64,000 nucleotides of DNA from Geobacter sp. UBA2189 (GCA_002328035.1 DCVL01000011.1:10121-74120); one strand, 5' to 3'. Shown: positions 52,215-61,284, counted from the stretch's first letter. Program-made: numbers and translations. The notes: a model not told the origin generated them from the sequence alone.

Positions 52215-53888
52215 ATGCCAAATATCCTTCTAAAAGAGTTCTCAGCAGGGCTTTCTCTACTTTATGTTGAAGACGACCCTGTTGGAACCGAAATTATCAG
52301 GATGATGCTTGAGCCGTTTTTTACCAATCTGTATGAGGCAAATGATGGCCAAGAGGGATTAAGGCAGTTTTATCTGCATAAACCAGACATCATAATTACA
52401 GACCTTATGATGCCTGTCATGGATGGGATCGCCATGATGAAGGAGATACGGAAGAGCGATCAGAAAACCCCCGTTCTGCTTATGACCGCTTCACTGGAGC
52501 ACCTTCATCTGGTTGAGGCGATAAATCTTGGTGTATCGAAATTTCTTCCAAAACCGATACGGACTGAAGCCCTTCAAAGGGCGCTGTTGGGAATAACCAG
52601 AGAACTGCATCTGGAGAAGGTAGCTGAAAAGGCACGACGGCAGGAGGTTGAACTTCTCCAGTATCGTAACCGTTACCACTCTCTTCAGCAAGAACTTGCG
52701 CAATCCAAAGAGAAGCATATAGCAAGAAACCTGCTTCAGGACATCTTTATTCCTGACAAACGCAAGGGGGAGGGCTGGCTGGTTGATTTGATACAGATGC
52801 CTAGAGATGTCATGTCTGGTGACAGTTACTCAATTATTCCATTAAAAAACAATACCTTGCTGGTTTTTCTTGCTGATGCTATGGGGCATGGGCTATCCGC
52901 ATCCGTCACATCTATGCTTGCCACAGCCTTTTTTAATCATTTGGCGGAATCCCCTGCTTGTGCTCAGGACTTTTCATCACTTGTGCGGGAGACAATTAGC
53001 TTTGCTGCGAATAACCTTCTTGAAGAAGAGGTGTTTAGCTGTCTTTTGATGGAATTTGATCCTGAAATGGGTATTGCCCGTTTTGCCAGTTGTGGAATGC
53101 CAGCTGTTTTGATGATAAGAGATGGGATCGTAGAGCAGGTAAAGGGAGCCAATCCACCGGTTTCATCGCTTTCACCTCAGGTGAAATTGCAGGAAATATC
53201 GCTTGAAGGGATAAGCGATATCCTTTTGGCTACGGATGGTCTTACTGATATAGCGATGCTAAACGGGGGTATTTATCGTGAGAAGATAAACGAAGACCTT
53301 CTTGCAACAGTTACTGCGGCAGAGCTATTTGCCAAGTATCGCCTACAGTGTAACGATGAAGAAAATGATGACGATATTACATTGATACGCTTAATTGCGA
53401 TATCTGGTTCCGGTCAGCACAAATCATTTACCTGTGAAGGAACCTTAAAAGCGATTGAAGGCTTGCAGCAACAGGTGCGAGAGTATTTGATTATTGCAGG
53501 AGCAGATGGGGAAAAGCTTGATAATCTTGAGCTCGCTCTTGGCGAAGCCTTGATGAATGCCTTTGAACATGGCTGCCTCGGTATAGGTCGGAATAAAGAG
53601 CGATATATCCTTGAAGGTAAGTATGATGATATTCTTATGGATGCAAAACCAGACGAGAAAAAGCAGATTTCTCTTGAATTGAAACTCGCACAGATTCATG
53701 GTCGTTTGCAGGTATGGATAGAGGTGGCTGATCCAGGCGCTGGTTTTGATGCTGAACGACCTGATTCCAGATTTAAAGCAGCTACTGCAACGTCTGGTCG
53801 TGGTTTTAAAATAATGCAACGTTCGGTTGATCTCGCAAGACATAGTCCGGAAGGTAATCGGCTCGTACTTATGCAGATGTTTGATTAG
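52215..53888 (+). CDS. Response regulator-PP2C phosphatase-serine kinase (HsbR/RsbU-RsbW-like fusion)
   Basis: A 557-residue three-domain protein. Residues ~12-130 are a receiver (YVEDDP, phospho-acceptor D63 in ITDLMMP, LPKPI); a coiled linker (~135-180) follows; residues ~185-400 are a SpoIIE-type PP2C phosphatase with metal-binding GDSY, ADAMGHG, ATDGLTD and NDDDIT; residues ~415-557 are an RsbW-like HATPase (ALGEALMNAFEHG, DPGAGFD, GRGFKIM). The same order occurs in Pseudomonas HsbR and Shewanella CrsR, which phosphorylate and dephosphorylate a STAS antagonist. A STAS-like gene follows 36 bp downstream, as expected. No good ribosome-binding site precedes the ATG. Confidence 0.87.
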   Translation: MPNILLKEFSAGLSLLYVEDDPVGTEIIRMMLEPFFTNLYEANDGQEGLRQFYLHKPDIIITDLMMPVMDGIAMMKEIRKSDQKTPVLLMTASLEHLHLVEAINLGVSKFLPKPIRTEALQRALLGITRELHLEKVAEKARRQEVELLQYRNRYHSLQQELAQSKEKHIARNLLQDIFIPDKRKGEGWLVDLIQMPRDVMSGDSYSIIPLKNNTLLVFLADAMGHGLSASVTSMLATAFFNHLAESPACAQDFSSLVRETISFAANNLLEEEVFSCLLMEFDPEMGIARFASCGMPAVLMIRDGIVEQVKGANPPVSSLSPQVKLQEISLEGISDILLATDGLTDIAMLNGGIYREKINEDLLATVTAAELFAKYRLQCNDEENDDDITLIRLIAISGSGQHKSFTCEGTLKAIEGLQQQVREYLIIAGADGEKLDNLELALGEALMNAFEHGCLGIGRNKERYILEGKYDDILMDAKPDEKKQISLELKLAQIHGRLQVWIEVADPGAGFDAERPDSRFKAATATSGRGFKIMQRSVDLARHSPEGNRLVLMQMFD

Positions 53889-53924
53889 ACAACAGAACCT
53901 CTAATTTATTAAAAGGAGAGTGCT

Positions 53925-54224
53925 ATGGAAATCAAGATATTCGGAACCAACGAGCTGGCAGTGACCGGTATAATAAAGACTATTGATGACAGCATGCTGT
54001 TGCGTGGAGAACTGCAGAAGCTTTATGAAGGAGGTGCAGACTCCATTGTTTTGAAGATTGAAGACTCATTTGCCATGCCTTCTGCAGTTATTGGCTACCT
54101 GATGAAGCTTGTGAATCGTGATAAAGTCAAACTCAAGCTTGTTGCCGGAGATTCACGCCTGTACCAACTTCTTGATGAGCTGAACTTGACAGAGAGTTTT
54201 GGGGTTCGCTATTCAGGTAATTAA
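53925..54224 (+). CDS. STAS-like anti-sigma-factor antagonist
   Basis: A 99-residue protein with an STAS-like pattern: an early strand pair, a helix (LRGELQKLYEGGAD), strand SIVLKIED, the loop SFAMPSAVIGYLMKL and a final helix LYQLLDELNLTESF. Aligned with SpoIIAA/RsbV, Ser53 falls on the phospho-acceptor position, while the preceding Asp is Pro52. It is the probable substrate of the kinase/phosphatase encoded upstream. AAAAGGAG precedes the ATG. No matching anti-sigma or output gene is nearby. Confidence 0.75.
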   Translation: MEIKIFGTNELAVTGIIKTIDDSMLLRGELQKLYEGGADSIVLKIEDSFAMPSAVIGYLMKLVNRDKVKLKLVAGDSRLYQLLDELNLTESFGVRYSGN

Positions 54225-54375
54225 ATCAAAAATATTGAAGACAGAGGCACAGAGTAATCTGTTTATTATAGTTCCGATTAAAGGAGACTCTTGGTTGACT
54301 CGTCTTTGGCTCTTTAGCGTGCTATCTGCCAGACATATTTATTCCCTCTAATCTTTTCAAATATTTTTCCTTTTC

Positions 54376-54422
54376 GTAACAGCCCTGTAACATAGATTTG
54401 TTACGGTGTCCTCCAGGTTACA
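54376..54422 (+). promoter_or_regulatory. GTAAC repeats upstream of pstS (Pho-box-like)
   Basis: GTAACA occurs at 54376-54381 and 54387-54392, exactly 11 bp apart, the spacing of PhoB-type direct repeats. Inverted copies GTTACG (54400-54405) and GTTACA (54417-54422) follow. The cluster ends about 40 bp before the pstS ATG. The core differs from the E. coli CTGTCAT, so the regulator is inferred from context only. Confidence 0.5.
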
Positions 54423-54462
54423 AAACCATTTAACAAGCAGAATAAACAAGGAGGATTTAAAA

Positions 54463-55428
54463 ATGTTAAAAAAGACTGTCATGGCTGCGCTCGCAACACT
54501 CTGTATTGCCACAGCTGCAAATGCGGAAAAGGTAAAGGTTGATTCCAAGTTGCCCACCTACAAGGCAACCTCAGGGGTATCCGGAAACCTCAACAGTATC
54601 GGTTCAGATACGTTGAATAACCTGATGACCTACTGGGCTGAAGGTTTCAAGAAGAAGTACCCAAACGTAAATATTCAGATTGAAGGCAAAGGTTCAAGTA
54701 CAGCACCTCCTGCTCTTATAGCGGGAACAGCACAGTTGGGGCCTATGTCCCGTATGATGAAAGGTAAGGAGATTGAAGATTTTGAAAAGAAGTACGGCTA
54801 CAAGCCTACCAAGGTAGGAGTTGCCCTTGACTCACTCGCCGTCTTTGTAAACAAGGACAACCCAGTTAAATCGCTCTCTCTTGATGAGGTCGACGCCATC
54901 TTTTCAAAAAACCGCAAGCGTGGCCTTGCCGAGATAACAACATGGGGGCAGGCGGGAGCAACAGGCGCAATCGCTTCAAAGCCAATTTCCATATTTGGCC
55001 GTAACTCGGCATCCGGCACTTACGGGTACTTTAAAGAGCACACCCTTAAGAATGGCGACTACAAGAATACTGTTAAAGAACAGCCTGGCTCTGCCTCTGT
55101 TGTTGAAGGTGTTGCCAAGGATATAGCAGCCATTGGATATTCCGGAATTGGTTATGCAACATCAGGTGTAAAGGCACTGGCTCTGTCTGATAAAAAAGGC
55201 GGCGAAGTATATGAGGCAAACAACGCCAACGTACTGTCCGGCAAGTATCCTTTGTCCCGTATGCTCTATATCTATGTGGCCAAGAAACCAGGCCAACCGA
55301 TGCCTAAGGTTGCTGAAGAGTTCCTTAAGTTTGCTCTTTCAAAAGAAGGGCAGGAGATAGTTGTCAAGGACGGTTTTGATCCGCTGCCTGCAAAGGTTGC
55401 AGCAGAGCAGCTGAAGGCTCTGAAGTAG
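54463..55428 (+). CDS. pstS: Phosphate-binding periplasmic protein PstS
   Basis: A 321-residue PBP-like protein: signal peptide ~1-21 (ATAANA), then GSDTLNNLMTYWAEGF, IEGKGSSTAPPALIAGTAQL (phosphate-contacting Ser/Thr), PMSRMM, and SIFGRNSASGTYGYFKE. It captures phosphate for the PstCAB transporter. AAGGAGGA lies just upstream of the ATG; the in-frame ATG region further upstream lacks a signal. It differs from E. coli PstS in the binding loop and resembles the longer 'SphX-like' phosphate-binding group. A terminator-like hairpin separates it from pstC. Confidence 0.9.
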   Translation: MLKKTVMAALATLCIATAANAEKVKVDSKLPTYKATSGVSGNLNSIGSDTLNNLMTYWAEGFKKKYPNVNIQIEGKGSSTAPPALIAGTAQLGPMSRMMKGKEIEDFEKKYGYKPTKVGVALDSLAVFVNKDNPVKSLSLDEVDAIFSKNRKRGLAEITTWGQAGATGAIASKPISIFGRNSASGTYGYFKEHTLKNGDYKNTVKEQPGSASVVEGVAKDIAAIGYSGIGYATSGVKALALSDKKGGEVYEANNANVLSGKYPLSRMLYIYVAKKPGQPMPKVAEEFLKFALSKEGQEIVVKDGFDPLPAKVAAEQLKALK

Positions 55429-55442
55429 AACCGTAACAATAG

Positions 55443-55515
55443 GCCGGATGATTTTCAGATAAAACGGATTAAGGCTTGTACCTGGATTTGTCAAATCTGC
55501 GTCATCCGGCTTTTG
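55443..55515 (+). terminator. Terminator-like intercistronic structure between pstS and pstC
   Basis: GCCGGATGA (55443-55451) pairs with TCATCCGGC (55502-55510) across a ~50-nt loop that holds its own stem GATTT/AAATC (55485-55497); TTTTGTTG follows. It probably stops most transcripts after pstS, giving more binding protein than permease. Confidence 0.6.
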
Positions 55516-55557
55516 TTGACTTTAATGCTTTCCCTTTCGTTTTTCAGGACTTTCTAA

Positions 55558-57483
55558 ATGGCTCCCAATATTGTAGATAAATCCCTAAGGAATGACCGTA
55601 TTGCCGCTTGGTTGATCAAAAGCGGCGGTCTTTTCGTTATTGTTGTGGTGATTGGAATACTGCTCCTCATCGGTCAGGTTGCCTTGCCACTCTTTTACTC
55701 ACCTAAGGCAGAACAACTTGAAAAAATACCATCTGAACTGGCAGAGTTGCTTGAAAGTGACAACTCGGCAAAGATTCAATCCCGAAAACAGGGGGAAAAC
55801 GGAAAAATAACCGTACAGCTATTGCCTGGAGACAGAATTTCAGTGCATCAGCAGCTTGTTGAACAGGATCTGCTGGGGAATGAAAAGGCAAGTGAGAAAA
55901 AATATCTGCTTGAGGACAAACTGCCTGGAGCTATAACGGCTCTCTGGCTGGGACGCAGGGGACAGAGCCTTTACGCAGGAACTGATAATGGATGGCTTAT
56001 ACGCTGGGATCTTGCCGAAGAGGGCGAAGGGCGTCTTATCGAAAAGGTTGAGGCATTTAAGGATCATCGCAAGATTACAGCTCTGGCAACACTGCTCGGC
56101 GACTATTCTCTTGCCGTAGGTGACTCTACAGGTCAGGTAACCAGTTGGATGCCGGTAAAAACTCCTGGCACAGGAGAAGATAAACGTCTGGCACAGATAC
56201 ACCGGTTGCCAGGTTTTACTGAACCGGTGGTTCATCTTCTGGCATCACCTCGTGACAAGTCTCTGGCTGTTTTTAATGCTGATGGTGATATTCGGATTGT
56301 TCACCTTACCACTGAACGGCTGTTGCTTGAGCTGAAGTCAGGTATGCCAGTTAAAAGTTCCGCTTTTGGAGACAACGGAAGAAAGCTTCTGGTTTCGGGG
56401 GCAGATGGAAAGATGGTCGCCTGGAATCTTGATATACCCCATCCTGAGGTTTCTCTTTCAACTCTGTTTGGCAAGGTATGGTACGAGGGGTATAACAAAC
56501 CTGAATATGTCTGGCAATCCTCTGCGGCAACGGATGATTTTGAAGCAAAGATCTCTCTCGTTCCACTTATCTTCGGTACCTTCAAGGCGACGCTTTTTGC
56601 CATGCTGTTTGCGGTTCCAGTTGCGCTTTTGGCTGCAATATATACCAGTCAGTTTATGGCTCCTGCCCTAAAAGGCCGTATAAAACCCGCAGTTGAGATT
56701 ATGGCTGCTGTTCCATCCGTTGTTGTAGGCTTTCTGGCGGGGCTCTGGCTGGCACCTCTGATGGACAAGCATCTGATGGCTCTGTTTCTTTCGTTCATTT
56801 TTGTCCCTCTGATGCTGCTGATTGCGATTCTGGCCTGGCGCCCTTTTGCTGAAAAGACAAAAGTTGGCAGGGGTATGATCGGATACGAATTTTTTGGCCT
56901 GCTTCCTATAGTTGCTTTATCTTTCTGGCTTGCAGGTCAGGTGGCTATTCCACTTGAAGCTGTTTTGTTTGCCGGAGATCTTAAACAGTGGCTCTATTCG
57001 TCGCTTGGTATCCGTTACGATCAACGTAACAGCATAGTTATCGCGATATCGCTTGGTTTTGCAGTAATCCCGATAATATTTACCATTGCGGAGGATGCCC
57101 TTTCCAACGTCCCACGCAACCTCTCGGCGGCATCTCTGGCTCTTGGAGCCAGTCGCTGGCAGACTGCATGGCGGGTTGTCTTGCCATCTGCCCTTCCAGG
57201 CGTCTTTTCTGCCATTATGATCGGATTCGGTCGTGCCGTCGGTGAGACCATGATAGTACTTATGGCAACTGGCAATACCCCGATAATGAGCTGGTCATTT
57301 TTAAACGGCCTTCGCTCCCTTTCCGCCAATATTGCCGTAGAGATCCCTGAAGCTCCGTTTAACGGGACCCTTTACAGGACGTTGTTTCTCTCGGCGGTGC
57401 TGCTCTTTCTGCTGACTTTTGTTATAAACACTGCTGCAGAGCTGCTCAGACAAAGATTCCGCAAGAAGTACGGGCGGTATTAA
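55558..57483 (+). CDS. pstC: Phosphate ABC transporter permease PstC, long form with periplasmic insertion
   Basis: A 641-residue permease, about twice the E. coli length. TM1 (~22-48) is followed by a ~290-residue periplasmic insertion with repeats resembling WD40/propeller blades (GTDNGWLIRWDL, GDSTGQVTSWM, NADGDIRIVHL, GADGKMVAWNLD); the ABC permease core (~335-641) has five further helices and the EAA loop ASLALGASRWQTAWRVVLP. Long PstC proteins of this kind occur in Pseudomonas and other proteobacteria (COG4590). It forms the channel with PstA. Confidence 0.88.
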   Translation: MAPNIVDKSLRNDRIAAWLIKSGGLFVIVVVIGILLLIGQVALPLFYSPKAEQLEKIPSELAELLESDNSAKIQSRKQGENGKITVQLLPGDRISVHQQLVEQDLLGNEKASEKKYLLEDKLPGAITALWLGRRGQSLYAGTDNGWLIRWDLAEEGEGRLIEKVEAFKDHRKITALATLLGDYSLAVGDSTGQVTSWMPVKTPGTGEDKRLAQIHRLPGFTEPVVHLLASPRDKSLAVFNADGDIRIVHLTTERLLLELKSGMPVKSSAFGDNGRKLLVSGADGKMVAWNLDIPHPEVSLSTLFGKVWYEGYNKPEYVWQSSAATDDFEAKISLVPLIFGTFKATLFAMLFAVPVALLAAIYTSQFMAPALKGRIKPAVEIMAAVPSVVVGFLAGLWLAPLMDKHLMALFLSFIFVPLMLLIAILAWRPFAEKTKVGRGMIGYEFFGLLPIVALSFWLAGQVAIPLEAVLFAGDLKQWLYSSLGIRYDQRNSIVIAISLGFAVIPIIFTIAEDALSNVPRNLSAASLALGASRWQTAWRVVLPSALPGVFSAIMIGFGRAVGETMIVLMATGNTPIMSWSFLNGLRSLSANIAVEIPEAPFNGTLYRTLFLSAVLLFLLTFVINTAAELLRQRFRKKYGRY

Positions 57484-57494
57484 AAGGTGTGTGT

Positions 57495-59087
57495 GTGAAA
57501 AACTACTGGAAACGTGGCGAACCAATGGTATTGGCCGCAGGCGCAACCCTTGCGGCAATCCTCTTTATGACAATAACCCTTATGGCCGTGATACTGGGTA
57601 ACAGTCTTGGATACTTCTGGGTTAAGGGGCTGGTTGAATACACCCTGAATGACGGAAGTCATATTATGGGGCAGGTTACCGGCAAGGAACTCCACGCACT
57701 GACTAATGCAAAGAGGGTTCAGCTTAAGGTTGCCAACCGTGACATCTATGGTCAGGATTTCAGATGGATAGATGAATCAGATATTAAGGGGCAGTCTGTT
57801 CCCAAAGAGGCATATCTGCTTGATAGAATGGAACATGGTAATTTCTTTGGCTTTTTAAAAGAGTTGAAGGGTGCGGATGGAACTCTGCTTAATCCAGATC
57901 CTGAGATGCTTCGAAAGCTATCCACTGATCTTCGCAGGCAAGAGTCTGCGCTTAAAGATATTAAAAAGAAGATGTCTGATCTTAATCAGGCTTCTGAAGT
58001 AATAAGACTGAAGATTGCAAAGCTTGAATACAGGAATGCCGAGGCTAACGGTGCTGCCATTGCCTCACTGAATGAAAAACGGAACAATATTACAGAGCAG
58101 TTTGATCTACTGAAGGATGAATTGAATAGCAGACAACAAGAACTGGCCAAAACTACAGCTACTTTTGTGGATGCCAGTGGAACAGCCAAAGAATTTGCTC
58201 TGCTTGATATTTTAAATATACATCAACCTAACAAGATGTCTCTTCTTGATAAGGTTTGGGTCTATGCAGGCAAGATAGGCGAGCTGCTGTTTGATGACCC
58301 CAGGGAGTCCAACACCGAAGGGGGACTGTTTCCTGCAATCTTCGGCACGGTGATGATGGTGATACTTATGTCACTATTTTCAATGCCTTTTGGTGTCATT
58401 GCAGCAATATATCTCCGAGAGTATGCTAGAGAAGGGAGATTGGTGCAACTGGTAAGGATTGCGGTCAATAACCTTGCTGGAGTGCCCTCTATAGTCTACG
58501 GTGTCTTTGGCCTTGGATTCTTTGTCTACGGTATAGGTGGCTCTCTTGATAAGTTCTTCTTTCCTGAGCGTCTGCCAACACCTGTTTTCGGCACAGGCGG
58601 AATCCTCTGGGCATCACTTACCCTAGCTCTTCTTACTGTGCCGGTTGTTATTGTGGCAACGGAAGAGTCTCTTGCATCCATACCAAAAGGGATCCGTGAA
58701 GGTTCTCTTGCTTTGGGTGCTACAAAGTTTCAGACTCTTACAAGGGTTCTATTGCCAATGGCCACGCCAGGGATTATGACCGGTCTTGTGCTTTCCATGG
58801 CGCGTGCAGTTGGTGAGGTTGCCCCTCTTATGCTTGTAGGTGTTGTCAAGATGGCTCCTTCATTGCCTATTGACGGACAATTCCCGTTTTTCCATGTAGA
58901 CCGGAAGTTTATGCATCTGGGTTTCCATATCTATGACGTTGGTTTTCAATCACCCAACGTGGAGGCAGCCAAACCAATGGTTTATGTAACAACCCTGCTT
59001 CTGCTTTTGATTGTTATTGCTGCATCCAGTCTGGCTATCCGGTTCCGTAACCAGATGAGACGCAGATACACTACTTCGCATTTCTAG
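57495..59087 (+). CDS. pstA: Phosphate ABC transporter permease PstA, long form with coiled-coil insertion
   Basis: A 530-residue permease. TM1 (~12-38) is followed by a ~220-residue periplasmic region containing a long, heptad-like coiled coil (~138-222; LSTDLRRQESALKDIKKKM and later QFDLLKDELNSRQQEL), then the permease core (~270-530) with EAA loop GSLALGATKFQTLTRVLLP. It pairs with PstC. The start is GTG at 57495, 7 bp after AAAAGG; a GTG at 57489 is too close to that site. Only 11 bp separate it from pstC. Confidence 0.88.
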   Translation: MKNYWKRGEPMVLAAGATLAAILFMTITLMAVILGNSLGYFWVKGLVEYTLNDGSHIMGQVTGKELHALTNAKRVQLKVANRDIYGQDFRWIDESDIKGQSVPKEAYLLDRMEHGNFFGFLKELKGADGTLLNPDPEMLRKLSTDLRRQESALKDIKKKMSDLNQASEVIRLKIAKLEYRNAEANGAAIASLNEKRNNITEQFDLLKDELNSRQQELAKTTATFVDASGTAKEFALLDILNIHQPNKMSLLDKVWVYAGKIGELLFDDPRESNTEGGLFPAIFGTVMMVILMSLFSMPFGVIAAIYLREYAREGRLVQLVRIAVNNLAGVPSIVYGVFGLGFFVYGIGGSLDKFFFPERLPTPVFGTGGILWASLTLALLTVPVVIVATEESLASIPKGIREGSLALGATKFQTLTRVLLPMATPGIMTGLVLSMARAVGEVAPLMLVGVVKMAPSLPIDGQFPFFHVDRKFMHLGFHIYDVGFQSPNVEAAKPMVYVTTLLLLLIVIAASSLAIRFRNQMRRRYTTSHF

Positions 59088-59109
59088 ACTGCAAAAAGGA
59101 TTTAATCTG

Positions 59110-59895
59110 ATGAGTCAGGAATCTGTACAGACCAATAAACAGCCAGCCATACTGGAGGTAGAAGATCTAAACCTCTACTATGGAGCTGCACAGGCCTTGA
59201 AGAATGTTTCGCTTAGTATGTTGCGCAACCATGTTACCGCCTTTATAGGCCCTTCAGGTTGTGGTAAATCGACACTCTTGCGCTGCCTTAATCGTATGAA
59301 TGACCTTATTGATTCTGTCAGGATTGAGGGGAGCATCAAGCTGGACAATCAGGAGATTACCGGCAATGCGACTGATGTCATTTCCCTTCGCAGACGGGTA
59401 GGAATGGTTTTTCAGCAACCCAACCCTTTTCCTAAATCTATCTATGAGAACATAGTATATGGCCTTAGAATCGCAGGGGTAAATGACAAGGCTACACTAG
59501 ATGAGACGGTTGAGAGAAGCCTCAAGGGAGCGGCTATCTGGAACGAGGTGAAGGATCGTCTGCATGAATCGGCTTTGGGGCTATCGGGCGGACAGGCTCA
59601 GCGGATCTGCATTGCCAGAGCCATTGCCAACGCTCCTGATGTTCTGCTTATGGACGAACCTGCCTCAGCTCTCGATCCGCTCTCAACCCTGAAGATAGAA
59701 GAGCTGATAGATGAGCTGAAAGAAAAATACAGTATCGTGATTGTTACCCATAATATGCAGCAGGCCGCCAGGGTCTCGGACAGCACTGCATTCTTCTATC
59801 TGGGTGAATTGATAGAGATGGGGAACACTAAGAAGATATTTACTAACCCGGAAAAAAAGCAGACGGAAGACTATATTACAGGGAGATTCGGTTAA
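59110..59895 (+). CDS. pstB: Phosphate ABC transporter ATP-binding protein
   Basis: A 261-residue ATPase: Walker A GPSGCGKSTLLRCLNRMND (~45-63), Q-loop VGMVFQQPNPFPKSIYENI, signature LSGGQAQRICIARAIA (~158), Walker B VLLMDEPASALDP, H-switch IVIVTHNMQQAARVSD. The PstB-specific NPFPKSIYENIVYG run and the final EDYITGRFG are present. It energises PstCA. The stop TAA shares its last A with the phoU ATG. Confidence 0.97.
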   Translation: MSQESVQTNKQPAILEVEDLNLYYGAAQALKNVSLSMLRNHVTAFIGPSGCGKSTLLRCLNRMNDLIDSVRIEGSIKLDNQEITGNATDVISLRRRVGMVFQQPNPFPKSIYENIVYGLRIAGVNDKATLDETVERSLKGAAIWNEVKDRLHESALGLSGGQAQRICIARAIANAPDVLLMDEPASALDPLSTLKIEELIDELKEKYSIVIVTHNMQQAARVSDSTAFFYLGELIEMGNTKKIFTNPEKKQTEDYITGRFG

Positions 59896-60563
59896 TGAGT
59901 GGACACCTGGTTTCATCCTACGATGCAGATTTGAATGATTTAAGGCAACGGATACTGACTATGGGCGGCCTTGTCGAAAAGATGATAGCTGACGTTATTC
60001 AGGCGCTGGTTGAGAGGAATACAGAACTGGCGGAAACCGTAATAGCAAGGGATCATGAGGTCAACACCCTTGAGGTTGATATAGATGAGCGTTGTCTGGA
60101 ACTTCTTGCTTTGCGACAACCGACAGGGCGTGATCTCAGATTTATTACTCTAGCATTAAAAATAGTGACTGATATCGAGAGAATAGGAGATAAGTGTTCC
60201 AACATGGCAAAGCGTGCCCGTATGTTGAACCAGGAACCTCCGCTAAAGCCTTATATAGATATTCCACGTATGGCTCATTGGGTATCAGTTATGATCAGAG
60301 AGGCATTGGATGCCTTTATACGTGGTGATGATCAACTTGCCTTAAAGGTCTGCAAGGATGACGGTATGGTAGATGACCTTAACGAGCAGGTTCAGCGTGA
60401 GCTTTATACCTATATGATAGAGGATCCCTCAACCATATCCCGTGCGATGAGGTTGACATACATATCCAAATCACTTGAACGTATTGCTGATCATGCCACC
60501 AACATTGCTGAAATGGTAATATTTATGGTCAAGGGTAAGGATATCCGGCATACGATAGCCTGA
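59895..60563 (+). CDS. phoU: Phosphate signalling regulator PhoU
   Basis: A 222-residue all-helical protein with two PhoU repeats (~15-105 and ~120-205), each with the metal-binding E/DxxxD pattern: RFITLALKIVTDIERIGDKC and LTYISKSLERIADHATNIAE. It links PstSCAB occupancy to inhibition of the PhoR kinase; phoB/phoR are not in the window. Overlaps pstB by one base; the operon ends at the terminator beyond. Confidence 0.95.
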   Translation: MSGHLVSSYDADLNDLRQRILTMGGLVEKMIADVIQALVERNTELAETVIARDHEVNTLEVDIDERCLELLALRQPTGRDLRFITLALKIVTDIERIGDKCSNMAKRARMLNQEPPLKPYIDIPRMAHWVSVMIREALDAFIRGDDQLALKVCKDDGMVDDLNEQVQRELYTYMIEDPSTISRAMRLTYISKSLERIADHATNIAEMVIFMVKGKDIRHTIA

Positions 60564-60592
60564 TAAACAGATGTACAGTAAAGAAGAAACAA

Positions 60593-60629
60593 AAAGCCCG
60601 GCAGGGATAAATACCTGTCGGGCTTTGTT
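60593..60629. terminator. Terminator between phoU and rpmA (bidirectional)
   Basis: AAAGCCCGGCAGG, 8-nt loop, CCTGTCGGGCTTT with one G-T pair; TTTGTTA follows on plus and TTTTTGTTTC on minus, so it serves both convergent operons. Confidence 0.87.
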
Positions 60630-60649
60630 ATTTTCAAGCAACATGAATT

Positions 60650-60904
60650 CTAGTTGGGGTAGACCGAAACCTTCTTGCGATCACGTCCCATACGCTCAAA
60701 CTTGACAACACCTTCAATCAGTGCAAACAGGGTGTAATCCTTACCGCAACCAACATTGTTACCAGGATGGATCTGTGTGCCTCTTTGGCGGTAAATGATG
60801 TTACCTGCCTTTACAGGCTCACCACCAAATTTTTTACAGCCCAGCCGTTGTCCGGAAGAATCGCGGCCGTTACGGGAACTGCCTCCAGCTTTTTTATGTG
60901 CCAT
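60650..60904 (-). CDS. rpmA: Ribosomal protein bL27
   Basis: An 84-residue L27: MAHKKAGGSSRNGRDS start, SGQRLGCKKFGGE, RQRGTQIHPGNNVG. It sits near the peptidyl-transferase centre with its N-terminal tail. No N-terminal extension of the Firmicutes cleaved type. It follows rplU by 34 bp in the standard order; obg normally follows but is absent here. Confidence 0.98.
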   Translation of the reverse strand: MAHKKAGGSSRNGRDSSGQRLGCKKFGGEPVKAGNIIYRQRGTQIHPGNNVGCGKDYTLFALIEGVVKFERMGRDRKKVSVYPN

Positions 60905-60938
60905 GGTCTTATCTCCTTAAAAATAAATCGGAAAGCGT

Positions 60939-61247
60939 CTAAGCGCTGATTTTTTCGATTTTAAGAACGGTATGATATTGACGGTGACCGTTCAGTTTGC
61001 GGGTATTTTTCCGGCGCTTGGACTTGAACACAAGGATCTTCTTGTCGCGTCCCTGAAGAGCAACCCTGGCGGTTACCGATGCCCCTGCCACAACCGGAGC
61101 TCCAATCTTGATAGCATCGCCACCAACCATCAGAACTTCAGCAAACTCGATAGTGTCGCCTACAACGTTGTCCAGTTTTTCAACCTTAAGGAAATCGCCT
61201 TCAGCAACCTTGTATTGTTTACCACCTGTTTTAATTACTGCGTACAT
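60939..61247 (-). CDS. rplU: Ribosomal protein bL21
   Basis: A 102-residue L21 starting MYAVIKTGGKQYKVAEGD and ending with the RKLNGHRQYHT tail that contacts 23S rRNA. The ATG at 61247 is chosen because it matches the family and has TAGGTGG upstream; an earlier start would add four extra residues. It heads the rplU-rpmA operon from the promoter at 61285. Confidence 0.97.
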   Translation of the reverse strand: MYAVIKTGGKQYKVAEGDFLKVEKLDNVVGDTIEFAEVLMVGGDAIKIGAPVVAGASVTARVALQGRDKKILVFKSKRRKNTRKLNGHRQYHTVLKIEKISA

Positions 61248-61284
61248 GATCGGTACCACCTATTCGTTTTTAACAGAGTTGTGG

